Assembly: GCA_944452925.2 (NCBI GenBank)
Contig: OX101812.2
Span: 56,254,534-56,318,533, forward strand
Origin: Chrysolina oricalcia
Lineage: Eukaryota > Arthropoda > Insecta > Coleoptera > Chrysomelidae
Length of the DNA stretch: 64,000 nucleotides
Reading direction: 5' to 3'
Shown: positions 9,401-18,841 of the stretch, piece after piece
How the letters are laid out: every line of letters begins with the position of its first letter
Position numbering within the stretch: position 1 is the first letter of the stretch
Notes under the pieces: model-generated
Seen by the model: only the letters and a program-made list of their open reading frames with translations
What the model was told of the DNA's origin: nothing
Database searches by the model: none
Made by a program: the position numbers and the translations under genes

Positions 9401-11780
9401 TGTATACTTACTTGATATTTCAAGAGCATATGGTAAAAAAAAATGTTAACGAAATCCGAAATTAGATATTTCAAAAGAGAATTGAATTATCTTTTCAACG
9501 ATTTGTCAATTAACCTCCCTACCCCTTTGAAATTTTTAAATTATTTTGCCCCCCCGACCCCTCTTCAAGCAATCACAATGTCTGTTATTTCAAAAAGTAG
9601 TATTGGTGAAACCATTCAAAATGGTTTTTGTGACATGATTGTATGTCAAACCGTTAAAAAGTTAACAGGGGGGGACAGGGGTTAAAAAAAAGCTGCACTG
9701 TGTAGATTTGTATTACCTTTTTCTTTTTCTTGTGAAGATCACTCACTTATCATTTTATTCAGACACTGTGAGTGTAGACAATGTCATATTTTTATTAACA
9801 ATGTTTTATTGAAATAAAGAAGCCATTATTATTATTATGCAAGAAAGTATTGTCACATATTAGTGAATCTGTGACCTCAAAAAACCGGAGTTTGTTTCAA
9901 TTCTCCAAACATTAAAAAATGTTCAGGTTGACAAATATTCTAATATGATGATAAGAAATCATGTTGCTACTCAGGAGTCAGGACATCTTCAATTTTTCGC
10001 AAATATCTCAGAAACCTCCACTTTTAGACACAAGGAATGACATGACTTTTAGTTTGAGTATTGATAACCCAACATACCACCGTAACTACGCCACTGGTAA
10101 ATGAAACTTAAAAATTATAACTTCATATTATCACGTTGATAAACCTAGATTAGCATATCAAGTTTTAATTTTCTTCCTTCAGGAGTGTTGAAGGAATTTT
10201 TTTTTATCATATTTGTTTTGTAATTTCAAAAACCCGTTTCTCAAAGGGGATGCCTTTTAGGACATAGGTACATTGATAGAAACTTTTCGCATCGAAACAA
10301 ATTGTGGAATCTCTTCATCGGTACCATGCCAAAACCACGAATGTGCAATTTGTCATTTCAAATCAGAAGAGTTTTTAGAATATTTCTGCTTCTTGTTTTG
10401 AAAACTTTAGTAAGTTTTCACATTTACAAACTCACTATCTTCCACAGTAGACAACCTACTAGCAGATTCGTGACTTTGGCATTGATAAGTTTGGTAGAAA
10501 ATTAGTATTTTACAAATTGAAGTCAAAACCCTGAAATTTGCACATTTGCGGTTTTGGCGTGGGACCGACGAATATGTGGAATTTGGCGATCTTATTGTGA
10601 CTCACTCTGTATATTTAAATATAGGCACTTAGGATAATTTTTGTAAGTATTCTAGTATGGTAAAATGTGATAATCAATTATATTTTAAAAACGGAGTTAC
10701 ATGTTTCAATACTTAAATATATAATCAATGTCATCAGTGACACACAGGAGAGTAGAGTGGTGTTGCAACTGAAGCCTTTCCAAAAATCAGACTGTACAGG
10801 CAACAATGAGAAAAGTTTAGGGAGAACTGGTAAAATCTGATTTTTTTACTTGAGAAATAATTGGGCAGATTAACAATTACTATTTGCATGAAATACAATT
10901 ATCGTAGTATATTGAGTATTGATAATATGAAAATATTACCGTCAGTACTAGCATCATCCACTAAAATAATCTCTTTCAATAAATGACTGGGGGTTTGTAA
11001 AATAACACTCCATATTGTCCTTAGAATAACACTCATCAGTTCATTATAAAATATCACAATTACAGATGTCTTCAGTTTTGGATTGTATTTGAACCTTTTA
11101 CATCTGAAAAACAAGAAGAATTAGGTGCTTCATAGTTATTTCAAATAATTTACTCCAGGTACCCATTCATATTAAATAAAAAAAATATTTGAAATCATAT
11201 AGGTATCAAGTTATCGTTTACTGAATGCTGATCCAAATCATCAGTTTTTTTACACTTATTCAAAAAAAGTATTGATCATTCCGAAAATCAGTATGAGTTA
11301 TTCTTATTATTCTGCAGCTTTTGTATGAAAGATTATCATGTAAGGATCTTATAACTGAATAGAGAACAAAAAATAAATCTTCTATAATGATAATGTCACA
11401 AAAGACTTATTTGTTTCAGAAAACCATACATACTTCTTATTTCTTGGGTCCCGTAATTTCCTATCCAAAGGCATTTTATCACTCAGTACAGTATTCAAAG
11501 CAAACGTTTTGAGAGCCTTGTCTCCTTCTTTAGCATCATTTCCATCAAGATAACTAGGTTCACCATTATCACCTAAATTTGGTATTATCCGACTTTCATA
11601 GTCCTTCAGCTTCTTTTCAAAATGTTGACTAAGATTGTTACTGCTTATGAGATTATCTGACACTGCTACATTTTCATTTGCTTTTAGTTTTGATACTATT
11701 ATTATCAATACTAGGGTCACTAGTAAAACTAAAATTAACCTGGCGTGGATTTTTTTCAGTCGAAAACATTTTATTAACAT
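3205..11780 (-). CDS. Polypeptide N-acetylgalactosaminyltransferase (partial, 5 exons)
   Basis: This enzyme family transfers GalNAc from UDP-GalNAc to Ser/Thr of mucin-type substrates in the Golgi. Exons (minus strand): 11434-11780, 10940-11103, 4417-4695, 3615-3862, 3205-3434. All junctions are GT-AG and phases agree, giving 422 codons plus two bases. The protein starts with a 14-residue basic tail and a membrane anchor (about residues 15-29, type II), then a stem, then a GT-A domain with VDDASTD, the DxH metal motif (DAH, near residue 221) and the GGEN motif. The last donor at 3204-3199 follows LRCKSFKW; the following exons (rest of the catalytic domain and ricin-like lectin) are not in the window. 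The family is clear; which paralogue is not. Confidence 0.9.
3615..3862 (-). CDS. GalNAc-transferase exon 4 (GGEN motif)
   Basis: The acceptor CCAACAG has a weak pyrimidine tract but restores the frame. The exon encodes VGGFSWSGHFTW, SPTMAGGLFAI and DGWGGENLEMSFRIWQCGG, the Gal/GalNAc motif. Donor GTAAGG starts at 3614, phase 0. Confidence 0.9.
4150..4340 (-). repeat. tRNA-derived SINE with internal 15-bp minisatellite
   Basis: On the minus strand a tRNA-like A box (GGCCGGTAGCTCAGGGG) starts near 4334 and a B box (GGTTCGAATCC) lies at about 4210-4220. Between them sit about four copies of a ~15-bp unit (TTGAAACTTCCGCGG variants, 4230-4285). The A-to-B distance is therefore roughly twice that of a tRNA. 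It lies in the intron between exons 3 and 4 of the GalNAc-transferase. The plus-strand ORFs across it are shadows. Confidence 0.55.
4417..4695 (-). CDS. GalNAc-transferase exon 3 (DxH metal site)
   Basis: The acceptor follows TTTTTTTCAG. The exon encodes GLIRARLQGAREAQGD, LIFLDAHCE (metal-binding D and H) and LVPIIDVI. Donor GTGAGT starts at 4416, phase 1. Confidence 0.9.
4696..5233. other. Intronic sequence, nothing recognised
   Basis: AT-rich intron sequence before the mariner insertion; no repeat or motif recognised. Confidence 0.5.
5234..5621 (+). repeat. Left long terminal inverted repeat of the mariner
   Basis: Pairs with 7097-7480. Differences by eye are few: scattered substitutions, a short indel near 5463-5472, and a diverged segment in the inner ~60 bases. 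Confidence 0.85.
5897..6984 (+). pseudogene. Mariner transposase, frame-disrupted near the start
   Basis: The main frame is open from 5926 to the stop at 6982-6984 and encodes a DDD transposase: first Asp in FSDECSFF, second in HFQQDGAPPHY, third in SPDLTPLDFFLWG. Counting gives 41 residues between the last two Asp, the DD41D spacing described for some mariner groups. The N-terminus is helix-turn-helix-like. The frame has no ATG before 6181. The ATG at 5897-5899 opens a plausible N-terminus but meets TAG at 5939-5941; one base change in length near 5938 would explain the break. The protein is thus probably inactive here, unless the upstream frame is not the true start. Confidence 0.8.
7097..7480 (-). 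repeat. Right long terminal inverted repeat of the mariner
   Basis: Reverse complement of the left arm; ends GACACCCTG before the TA target. Confidence 0.85.
7670..7864 (-). pseudogene. LINE reverse-transcriptase C-terminal fragment
   Basis: The frame reads LRKLIYKFYQLRNIL and MIYNALVESIIRYCIVVW, matching the conserved post-palm region of Jockey/CR1-type reverse transcriptases (LRxxLxxxxLxxVYxALVxSxLxYGxxxWG). It is short, with no palm motif nearby, so a relic. Confidence 0.6.
7946..8195 (+). repeat. tRNA-derived SINE, copy 1
   Basis: The head holds an A box (CGTGGCTCAGTGGTAAGAGC) and B box (GGAGTTCGAGCCC) with a D-arm that can pair. The body (TTTAATTTAACCAATTAAA, then GAGTCCTGCACGATTCACTG and TTCCAATTAACAGTG) matches the minus-strand copy at 39969-40265. 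The anticodon stem does not pair, so it is not a tRNA gene. Confidence 0.75.
8424..8466 (-). ncRNA. Hammerhead ribozyme, canonical core
   Basis: On the minus strand every core element is present in order: stem I 5' strand ACCGUA (8466-8461), CUGAUGA (8460-8454), a 4-bp stem II with UUAA loop (8453-8442), GAAA (8441-8438), a short palindromic stem III CACGUG (8437-8432), UC with the cleavage triplet GUC (8431-8430), and the stem I 3' strand UACGGU (8429-8424), fully complementary to the 5' strand. Hammerheads of this minimal form are known from Penelope-like elements and some insect satellites. No host element was recognised here. Confidence 0.85.
8467..9030. other. Intronic sequence, nothing recognised
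   Basis: No gene or repeat recognised; it may include the remainder of the element that carried the hammerhead. Confidence 0.4.
9030..9690. repeat. Diverged internal repeats
   Basis: Segments sharing CTCAAAAAGTAGTAT-like text, CCGTTCAAAA and GTTTGA..GGTTTGAC variants recur around 9070, 9320 and 9590. They look like two or three old copies of one ~260-bp repeat. Confidence 0.3.
9700..9842 (+). repeat. Possible LINE/SINE 3' end with ATT tail
   Basis: A segment ends in AATAAAGAAGCCATTATTATTATTAT, i.e. a poly(A)-signal-like string then a short trinucleotide tail, as at the 3' end of some non-LTR elements. Confidence 0.3.
10324..10562. repeat. MITE-like inverted-repeat element
   Basis: CCATGCCAAAACCACGAATG at the left end pairs with CGGTTTTGGCGTGG at the right end over about 30 bases. 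No coding capacity. Confidence 0.5.
10940..11103 (-). CDS. GalNAc-transferase exon 2
   Basis: The acceptor follows TTGTTTTTCAG. The exon encodes TSVIVIFYNE and LLKEIILVDDASTD, the start of the GT-A fold that binds UDP. Donor is GTAATA at 10939-10934, phase 1. The next intron (4696-10939, 6.2 kb) holds a mariner, a SINE, a LINE relic and a hammerhead. Confidence 0.85.
11434..11780 (-). CDS. GalNAc-transferase exon 1 (signal anchor and stem)
   Basis: ATG is at 11778-11780; an in-frame TGA lies about 39 bases upstream. The exon encodes the cytosolic tail, a hydrophobic anchor (LILVLLVTLVLIIIV), a stem, and the conserved GDNG and SDKMPLDRKLRDPR segments. Donor GTATGT begins at 11433; the exon ends in phase 2. 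Confidence 0.85.
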
Positions 11781-12150
11781 AATATTTGGAAGCAGCTACT
11801 TGGTACACAACAAATTTTCAATATCACTCCTCATTGATAACCAGACTTTTGGGGGATTAGATGATTTGTTGGCATTATGCTAATACAAAAAAACCGTTAA
11901 ACTTTCGTATCTGTAAAGCAATCACGTATCGTATTGATTCGACTAAAGATGATACTTGAACGTTTTCCCAGCAATTTATTGAAGCGTTCTTATTTGGAAG
12001 AGTATTTTATTAAATAATCACAATCACAAAAATTATAGGTTATGTTATAAAAATTACGAAATATAAGGTTATGTCAGACGTCAGTGTACGAGCACAGAAC
12101 ACCAAACCTGTAGATGAGGTGTTCTGTTCTGAGGTAGGAAGTCACTAGTG
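11781..12150. promoter_or_regulatory. 5' flank of the GalNAc-transferase
   Basis: This is where the promoter and any 5' UTR should lie. No TATA box or initiator could be assigned with confidence. A palindromic segment (AGAACACC...GGTGTTCT) lies at about 12097-12130. Confidence 0.3.
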
Positions 12151-13396
12151 ACCGGTCCGACCGTCATCCAATATTTTGTTCGCTTCCGGTCCATACCAAC
12201 GATTAAGAACTCGTTGGTCCATACTGCTACGTACGGTGGCCGGGTTGGCTCACTGGCTCACTGGCTCACTGGCAGACAAGTGACACCGCACACGGCCACT
12301 TCCAACATGTGCACACGTTCACTTCCAACATGTTGGAAGTTGACAGCGCTATGGTGAGTTCCCAATGCATCATTTTTGATTTATGCTTCGCGCATTCTGA
12401 TTGGCAAATTCCCGACGCGATCACCAATTTGGCAATCGGAATAGTTCGAACCCAATAAAACTCTGAATTGGCGTCTACCACATCAACATTTATTATGTTT
12501 GTCTTATTAGCAGGGTCAATATGTTGACTAGCTTCTATCAAAATGCGGGGTTTTACTCCCACTGTCAGTGACGTCAGCTGTCACTTGTCAAACAGCCGAT
12601 GGGGGATATACAAAACTATTTTCCATAAGAGTACGTGTTTGTAAAAATGGATTTTTCTATTTAAAAATCCCAAATAGTCGGTTATCATCGCTATTGTTTC
12701 GCTGTATCAGTCAAATCGCAAAAAAATGCAAAAATTCGCCTATTAGTGTCTCCTTTTGTCCCAAGTGAAAAATGCTTACAATTCGTCGTTACTCCACAAT
12801 TACTCCGAATCTTTCAAATTGCTTACAAATGGAGTAATTTCTCAAATCGGCAGCACTGCTTATTAGGTACTTTCTCCATTTCTTTTTTTGTCCAATTATC
12901 CGCTTCAATTCTAATCACTCGCTTGTCTATGAGCATTAATTGACCAATTTATAACCATCGACCAAAGAGTAGATTTCGACTTTCACTTTTGATATAAATA
13001 TTTCTGCTCTCTGAAACAGAAAGCTTGCTTTGTGTGATCTGCATGAAAACTTGCTCCTGACAAAAGAAACACTCTCTGAGCTTTGCTCGGGACAAGCAAA
13101 CGACCTATTATTGCTAAATTCAGCATTTAAATCAAAATCATTGTGAGCATGAAAAACGAACAGGCTAATACAATACTACGCATAACCACAATGCAGATAG
13201 TTGCCAATCAGAATGCGTGATGCGCGACGCAAAAACGTAGCATTGGGAACTCACCCTAATGCTGCTATAGTATTTCAACTTCCAACATGTTGGAAGTGAA
13301 CGTGTGCACATGTTGGAAGTGGACGTGTGCTGTGCCACTAGTCTATCAGTAACAAGTGAGCCAACCCGGCTTCCGTAGCTACGGGAACGGTCCGAC
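12150..13396. mobile_element. Foldback-type element with ~185-bp arms
   Basis: The left arm (12226-12413) is the approximate reverse complement of 13193-13376. Both include GCCGGGTTGGCTCACT, two ACTTCCAACATGT motifs and GGTGAGTTCCCAATGC. The left arm has a 10-bp tandem (CTGGCTCA repeated). Outer edges share GGTCCGACC-like ends. No transposase seen. Confidence 0.6.
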
Positions 13397-14027
13397 CAAG
13401 ATGCATATAACTCCTGGTGGAATTACTTATAGCTGTGAAATTGTCATCCAAAACTGTTGATGTACGGCCTGCTTGATTCATGACATTTTTATTGCGTCAA
13501 GAGAGTTTACTCAATTTTAACATAGATGGCAGGCAAATCATTACCGATTATGATGACTTGACATGTCGTTTTGACAAACCCATTCTGCGTCATCGACATA
13601 ACCTCAAATTGAACCATGTCATGATTGTCATGTCGAAGACTGTCGAAGTCGAGACTCACAAAAAAATGCTATACACTACCCTAACATTTACGAATGACAG
13701 AAAAACACAAGAACAAATAAATAACAATAACCCAACAACTAAAAACGTCGCAAAACTACCGAACTGAGCGAAAAGTATTAAAAGAACAGAAAAATCACAC
13801 GATAAATACCAATATGCAATGTAATTGACATATAACCTCAAAATAATGTTAACGTTCAAAAACTCAAAAATAGTAGGCACTTTGGATTGTTGGAAACTCC
13901 ACTATATTCGACTTAAGCGTCATCCATTGACGAATGGAACAAACTCAATTGACGCAATTACAGGATCAAGAACTTTGGTTGAAACAAAAGCGAATCAGTA
14001 AACGCACCAGGAGTTATATGCATCTTG
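13397..14027. mobile_element. Non-autonomous TIR element with 8-bp target duplication
   Basis: The terminal inverted repeat is at least 23 bp (begins CAAGATGCATATAACTCC). It is flanked by perfect 8-bp duplications GGTCCGAC at 13389-13396 and 14028-14035. An 8-bp duplication fits hAT or P superfamilies. Internal ORFs have no recognised domain. Confidence 0.75.
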
Positions 14028-14152
14028 GGTCCGACTCATAGACCACTGGTCTATGTTGGGTGCCCAAGACTCAAGGACACTGAACATTATTTGTAGAGTA
14101 TGACCCGATCGACTGATTTTATGGGTCTGTCAAATGACATCAGCGCTAGGCC

Positions 14153-14770
14153 CACTGAAATGAAATTATAATATGATGACTATTGACTGGAATGCTCGTC
14201 AGGCCGCGCGACTGGATTTCTCATAGAGGCCGCCATGTTTGTTTTGTGGTTCCGGGCAGTGGCGGAGGAATCGAGTTTGAATAGACGAGGAAAGTGTGTC
14301 GTAACAAATGTCATCCTTGTCAAAAACTGATTCCAAACAAAGAATTTTAGGTGACATACTCTGCTGATTTTTGTTACTTTGCTTTTTTTGTTTGTGTTTG
14401 GTTGTTTGAATTTTGTTGTCTAAAGCAAAAGAAGTTAAAAAAATTCAACGGATACAATATCGGACAAGCTGATTTGAATTCGACGGATGTTTGTTTGGAA
14501 TCAGTTTTTGACAAGAATGACATTTGTGACATCATCACTTTCCTCGTCTATTGATTGTAACATATAAAACTGATACAAAGACGCGCTGGGAAACTAAAAC
14601 ACGTACGTGCAGATGAATGTCTCCCTCGCACCCATACAAGTAAGCAATACAGTATTTCTCTGCTAGATTGCATGTGCCTCCTTTCTTCATCTCCTAGAGT
14701 AATCACTTTATACGGGTGCGCAGAGGAACTAAGAGCATTCCAGTCATCATATTATAATTTCATTTCAGTG
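14153..14770. mobile_element. MITE family M9, copy 1 (carries a nested MITE)
   Basis: The ends CACTGAAATGAAATTATAAT and complement match the copy at 28389-28764. Flanks GCTAGGCC and GCTATGCC look like an 8-bp duplication with one change. The nested insert at 14281-14551 accounts for most of the extra length. Confidence 0.75.
14281..14551. mobile_element. MITE nested in M9 copy 1
   Basis: The ends ATAGACGAGGAAAGTG and complement extend into arms with TTTGTTTGGAATCAGTTTTT. It is flanked by TGA on both sides; the M9 copy at 28389 lacks it, which confirms an insertion. A 3-bp duplication suits Harbinger or CACTA-like elements. Confidence 0.65.
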
Positions 14771-15240
14771 GCTATGCCTCATAATGGTTTACTATATCAA
14801 ATAAATGTAGATATACAAACCCATACGGAAGGCATCGCGGTGACGTCAAATGACACACTACATTACAACATAGGGTATGAGCCATCCTCTACAAATAGTA
14901 TTCAGTGTCCTTGCCAAAGACTGGCAAGTGGCGACTGGCCGTTCCCTTCCTTCCTCATGAACCTGATATCTGACCAGTCTTGCCCACTGAAATGAAATAT
15001 AGGCTGCGTCAAGTCACCGGTCAGACAAGGCACGCGCGTTCAGTATGAAGTATGACGATGAGTCGGACCGATCAGATGATTGAAAATATTGGTCACATAT
15101 GAAACGTGCCCTCGGCGTTTACGGAGTGGTCAGGTCGTCAAGTCAGCCAAATGACCACGCTGGTCCAACCATATTGGTCTGACGAGAGACTTAACTCAGC
15201 CATAATAAGATGACTGGAATGCTCGTCAGGCTGCGCGACC
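14771..15240. repeat. Inverted-repeat remnants around the nested MITEs
   Basis: Segment 14878-14915 pairs with 14073-14105 (GGACACTGAA, TATTTGTAGAG), so both flank the M9 insertion as arms of an older element. A fragment of M9 (GATGACTGGAATGCTCGTCA) recurs near 15205. Confidence 0.45.
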
Positions 15241-15612
15241 TAAAAAGGTAGCGCCATCTATGGTTGGCTAATAATATTTCTTCAGCGTACAGTGCGTTTT
15301 TCTATGGATATCCTCGAATATCAGAAAAGTTACAATAGCGAGTAGGTACTCAAGCTAATGATGAGAAGATGGTTTTGTGTGATTTACCCCAATCGGATAG
15401 ATAAAGTGGTGGATTTCACGAAACCAGCAAGAGTTCAGCATATCTCTCACATTTTTAAATAGAGCATTATCCTATGATATATTTATTTACAGGAAATCTG
15501 GTTTCCTAAAATGATTCAAATGAAACACCTCTAAAATCATTGCTGTCAACTACTTTTGTCGAGTAGATTCTATGACATACGCAGCAGAAATAGATTCCTG
15601 TAATAATATTAC

Positions 15613-15878
15613 CATTGTAAATAGAAGATAGTCAATGCCTGTGGAAAAAGTATTGGACCCAAACGCGATTGTCATCTAGCGTGATTAGTTACAAACATGA
15701 ATATTTCAGTTCATTTTGATGCAGGTTTCTTCAAAAACCCTGATTTTAATGCTGTCCCATTGTTTCAATCAAGTTACGACATGACTTGGATGCGAGCTCA
15801 CTATCGCCATCTACATGTCGCATCCATTTTGATCCAATTATAATCCCATAAGGTTGACTATCTTCTATATAAACAATG
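15613..15878 (-). mobile_element. TIR family U, short member a
   Basis: Bounded by CATTGTAAATAGAAGATAG and CTATATAAACAATG. The body contains the family text GCGACATGTAGATGGCGAT (in complement). Same family as 15927, 21836, 29716 and the split copy at 30243/33373. Confidence 0.75.
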
Positions 15879-15926
15879 ATATTACCAAAAAGGATTAAAA
15901 TAGCGACCATCAAACAACATTTATAG

Positions 15927-16195
15927 CATTGTTTATATAGAAGATAGTTAGTCAACCTTATGGGATTATAATGGGATCAAAATGGATGCGACATGTAGAT
16001 GGCGATAGTGAGTCCGCATGCAAGTCATGTCGTAACTTGATTGAAACAATAGGATAGCATTGAAATCAGGGTTTTTTGAAGGAACCTGCATTAAAATGAC
16101 GTCAAATATTCATGTTTGTAACTAATCACGCTGGATGACACTCGCGTTTGCGTATTCACTAAACCATTGTCACTAAACTATCTTACTTCTATCGT
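15927..16195 (+). mobile_element. TIR family U, short member b
   Basis: Head-to-head with member a, 48 bases away. Begins CATTGTTTATATAGAAGATAG; its right end is eroded. Confidence 0.7.
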
Positions 16196-17045
16196 TGTAT
16201 GCCTCATACAACGCTTCTATCATTGATTATAGAGAAAGCAGATAGTTAGTCAGTGCCTGTAGAAATCGCGTTTGATACAATCGCGCGGGACATCTAGCCC
16301 GATAACGACCAACCTAGGCAGAAAATGCACCCGTACGAATGCGCCACCTACAATAACTTGCATTTTTTGAGGTATACTTGAGGATTTTTATTTTCGTCAA
16401 GGAATCCAAGTAGTGAATCATTCGCCCTGACAGGGACGTACTTGAAATTTTCTAATGATTTTTACAGAGCATGAGTTTTTAACAGAGCATGGTTCAATTG
16501 AAAAATGAGTGGGAACTTCAGTGAAATATATCTTTTCACCTACATGTGGTGTCCAGTGTATTTTTTAAGCCAAAATCACTGGGACTAAGCTCATAATACA
16601 CTACCGGTGAACAGCAACTTTGCCTTATTATTTTCGGGGCAAACTGTTTTGTGTTTGTTATTGTTTGTTGTTTAATTTCAATCACTGGGCGACTCATTTT
16701 AACCAGTAGGTGACATTTGTGTCGCCCACTTCACTAGTTATAAAAGGTGGTGTCACACAATGGAACAAATAGTATGTTTGTAATCATCAGTTTATTAAGT
16801 CTCTGTATTCATCTTGAAGATATCACTTAACTATAGTGTGTACATTTTACACCTAATTAAGCTCATTTACTCAAACTGAATTTATTTCTTAGAAATGGGG
16901 CTCCAAATATGCTGTCAGATATCAGGACAGGTTCGAAGTGTTATAAAGACAAAGATTATTGAATGAAGAGATTGAATGTGTTTACCAACTGAATTGTTAT
17001 CTGTACTGAGTACAATAATAGATATTAACAGCAATCAGTAAACTA

Positions 17046-17133
17046 ACAGTTAGTTTAGTAATCCCTACTGATGAAGATAACTTTGTTATCGAAATGCACG
17101 AATTGAATTGCTTGTGCGGTGAAGGGGTAAAAT
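17046..17133 (+). repeat. Dispersed ~90-bp repeat with hammerhead-like core, copy 2
   Basis: Direct counterpart of 1986-2079. CTGATGA, a GATAAC/GTTATC hairpin and GAAA are all kept; a stem III pairing differs from copy 1 by changes on both strands (GCAC/GTGC here). Confidence 0.5.
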
Positions 17134-17263
17134 AGCTTTAGGTCCCACTAAGTTACACCACAGGGCGTCCAATATCCCATTTTATATACAATTAATAATT
17201 AATTTTGTGACTGAGTACAAACTTGAATATCCAAGCTATCATTGTCATGTATAATCTTGTGAA

Positions 17264-18841
17264 TTGGTTAGTAATTATAACCTCTATATACAGGGTGGGG
17301 CACCGAAAACGAAACAGAGCGAATATCTTCAAAACGCATGTGTTGTGTATGAAATTCAAAAACAAAAAGTAAAAAACAAAAGCTCTAGTGGTATTGACAA
17401 TATATCTATAAAATTTTTTGAAAATCTACCAATTTTCATTCTTGAACTACTAGTCGACTTAATCAACGACACATTTGCTAGGGGATTCTTCCCAAACTTT
17501 CTAAAAACCAGTGTAGTGATTCCTCTCTACAAGGGTGGTGAACCCTCTGATCCGTCCAACTTTCGTCCCATTTCACTCATACCCACCCTCGGGAAACTAA
17601 TAGAAAAATTGGTAAAGAATAGATTAATGAACTTCATAGCTCGGCACAACATTTTAAACCCCCTACAGTTTGGTTTTCAATCCAACAAAAATACAGGGGA
17701 TGCTGTTTTTCACTTCTTGAAAAATCTTTATTCCAACTTGAACCAGAAAGAAGCGAACGCTGCAGTATTTTGTGACTTGTCAAAAGCCTTTGACTGCGTT
17801 AATCATGAAATACTGTTGCGCAAACTCCAACACTACGGTTTCAGAGGACAAAGCTTCAATTGGTTTGAGTCATATCTGAGTGGACGACCTCAAGTTGTGA
17901 GGACGAACAGCTTCTCTGATATTGGTTTTGTTAGGCATGGTGTACCACAGGGCTCCGTCCTCGGACCTTTACTGTTCTTGTTGTATTTCAACGACTTGGC
18001 AACTATTAAAATCGAAGGTAAATTTACAGTTTTTGCGGATGACACAACTATCCTGTGGCACGACATCAATTTAAATAACCTTCACAATAAAATGGTTCGC
18101 GATATTTCTATTGTGCGAGAGTGGTGCAACTCCAATCTGCTTTCTTTTAATATAAACAAAACGAACTTACTCTCCTTCCAATGCAATATACCAGATGCCC
18201 CATTAGGAAATGACATTATTGCGTGGAAATCTACCAACAAATTTCTAGGAATTCATCTAGACTGTGATCTCAGTTTTGAAAACCACGTAGATAAGCTGAG
18301 TAAGAAGCTTTCCTCAGGGTGCTATGCTTTGCGTGTGATTTCAAACGAATTGGGGGTGGCAACTGCGAAGGTGGTGTACCATGCCCTTTTCGAGTCACAT
18401 GCCAGGTATGGCATTCCTTTTTGGGGAACCTGCAATAAACAGCGCCTCAATGTGATCTTCATGCTCCAGAAGCGTGCTATTCGCTATGTTTGTAAAGTTG
18501 GACCTAGAGTTTCCTGCAAGGAATTATTCAAAGAACAGAAAATCCTCACCATTCCGTCTCTTTTTATACTTGAAACTGTATGTTTGCTTCATAAAAACAA
18601 AACTACATATAACATTATTCAAGGAACCACCCGCCAAAATAATAACCTAAGGCTACCCATTCCAACCTCAAATTTAATTAAGAATTCAATTATCTATAAT
18701 GCTGCTAAACTATATAACCATCTCCCGACCAGTATCAAAGCCATTGATTCCAATCATTTATTTAGGAGGTCTGTAAAACATATACTTATAGACGAGGTGT
18801 TTTATGATGTTCAAGATTTCTTCAATAAAAATACGAGATGA
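17264..18841 (+). CDS. LINE reverse transcriptase, CR1/Jockey type (5'-truncated)
   Basis: A 525-codon frame. The first ~30 codons are read from host element C and are not LINE. The rest is a reverse transcriptase: SSSGIDNISIKFF at the start of the fingers, NFRPISLIPTLGKLIEKL, DLSKAFDCVNHEILL, GVPQGSVLGPLLFLLYFNDL, catalytic FADD at residues 257-260, and a C-terminal region ending LPTSIKAIDSNHLFRRSV. No endonuclease domain is present because of truncation. The frame is intact, so the insertion is young relative to the surrounding repeats. It could not move by itself. Confidence 0.85.
   Translation: MVSNYNLYIQGGAPKTKQSEYLQNACVVYEIQKQKVKNKSSSGIDNISIKFFENLPIFILELLVDLINDTFARGFFPNFLKTSVVIPLYKGGEPSDPSNFRPISLIPTLGKLIEKLVKNRLMNFIARHNILNPLQFGFQSNKNTGDAVFHFLKNLYSNLNQKEANAAVFCDLSKAFDCVNHEILLRKLQHYGFRGQSFNWFESYLSGRPQVVRTNSFSDIGFVRHGVPQGSVLGPLLFLLYFNDLATIKIEGKFTVFADDTTILWHDINLNNLHNKMVRDISIVREWCNSNLLSFNINKTNLLSFQCNIPDAPLGNDIIAWKSTNKFLGIHLDCDLSFENHVDKLSKKLSSGCYALRVISNELGVATAKVVYHALFESHARYGIPFWGTCNKQRLNVIFMLQKRAIRYVCKVGPRVSCKELFKEQKILTIPSLFILETVCLLHKNKTTYNIIQGTTRQNNNLRLPIPTSNLIKNSIIYNAAKLYNHLPTSIKAIDSNHLFRRSVKHILIDEVFYDVQDFFNKNTR

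Noticed and set aside
10302..10505. 67-codon plus ORF
   Set aside because: It overlaps an inverted-repeat element and is AT-rich with no domain.
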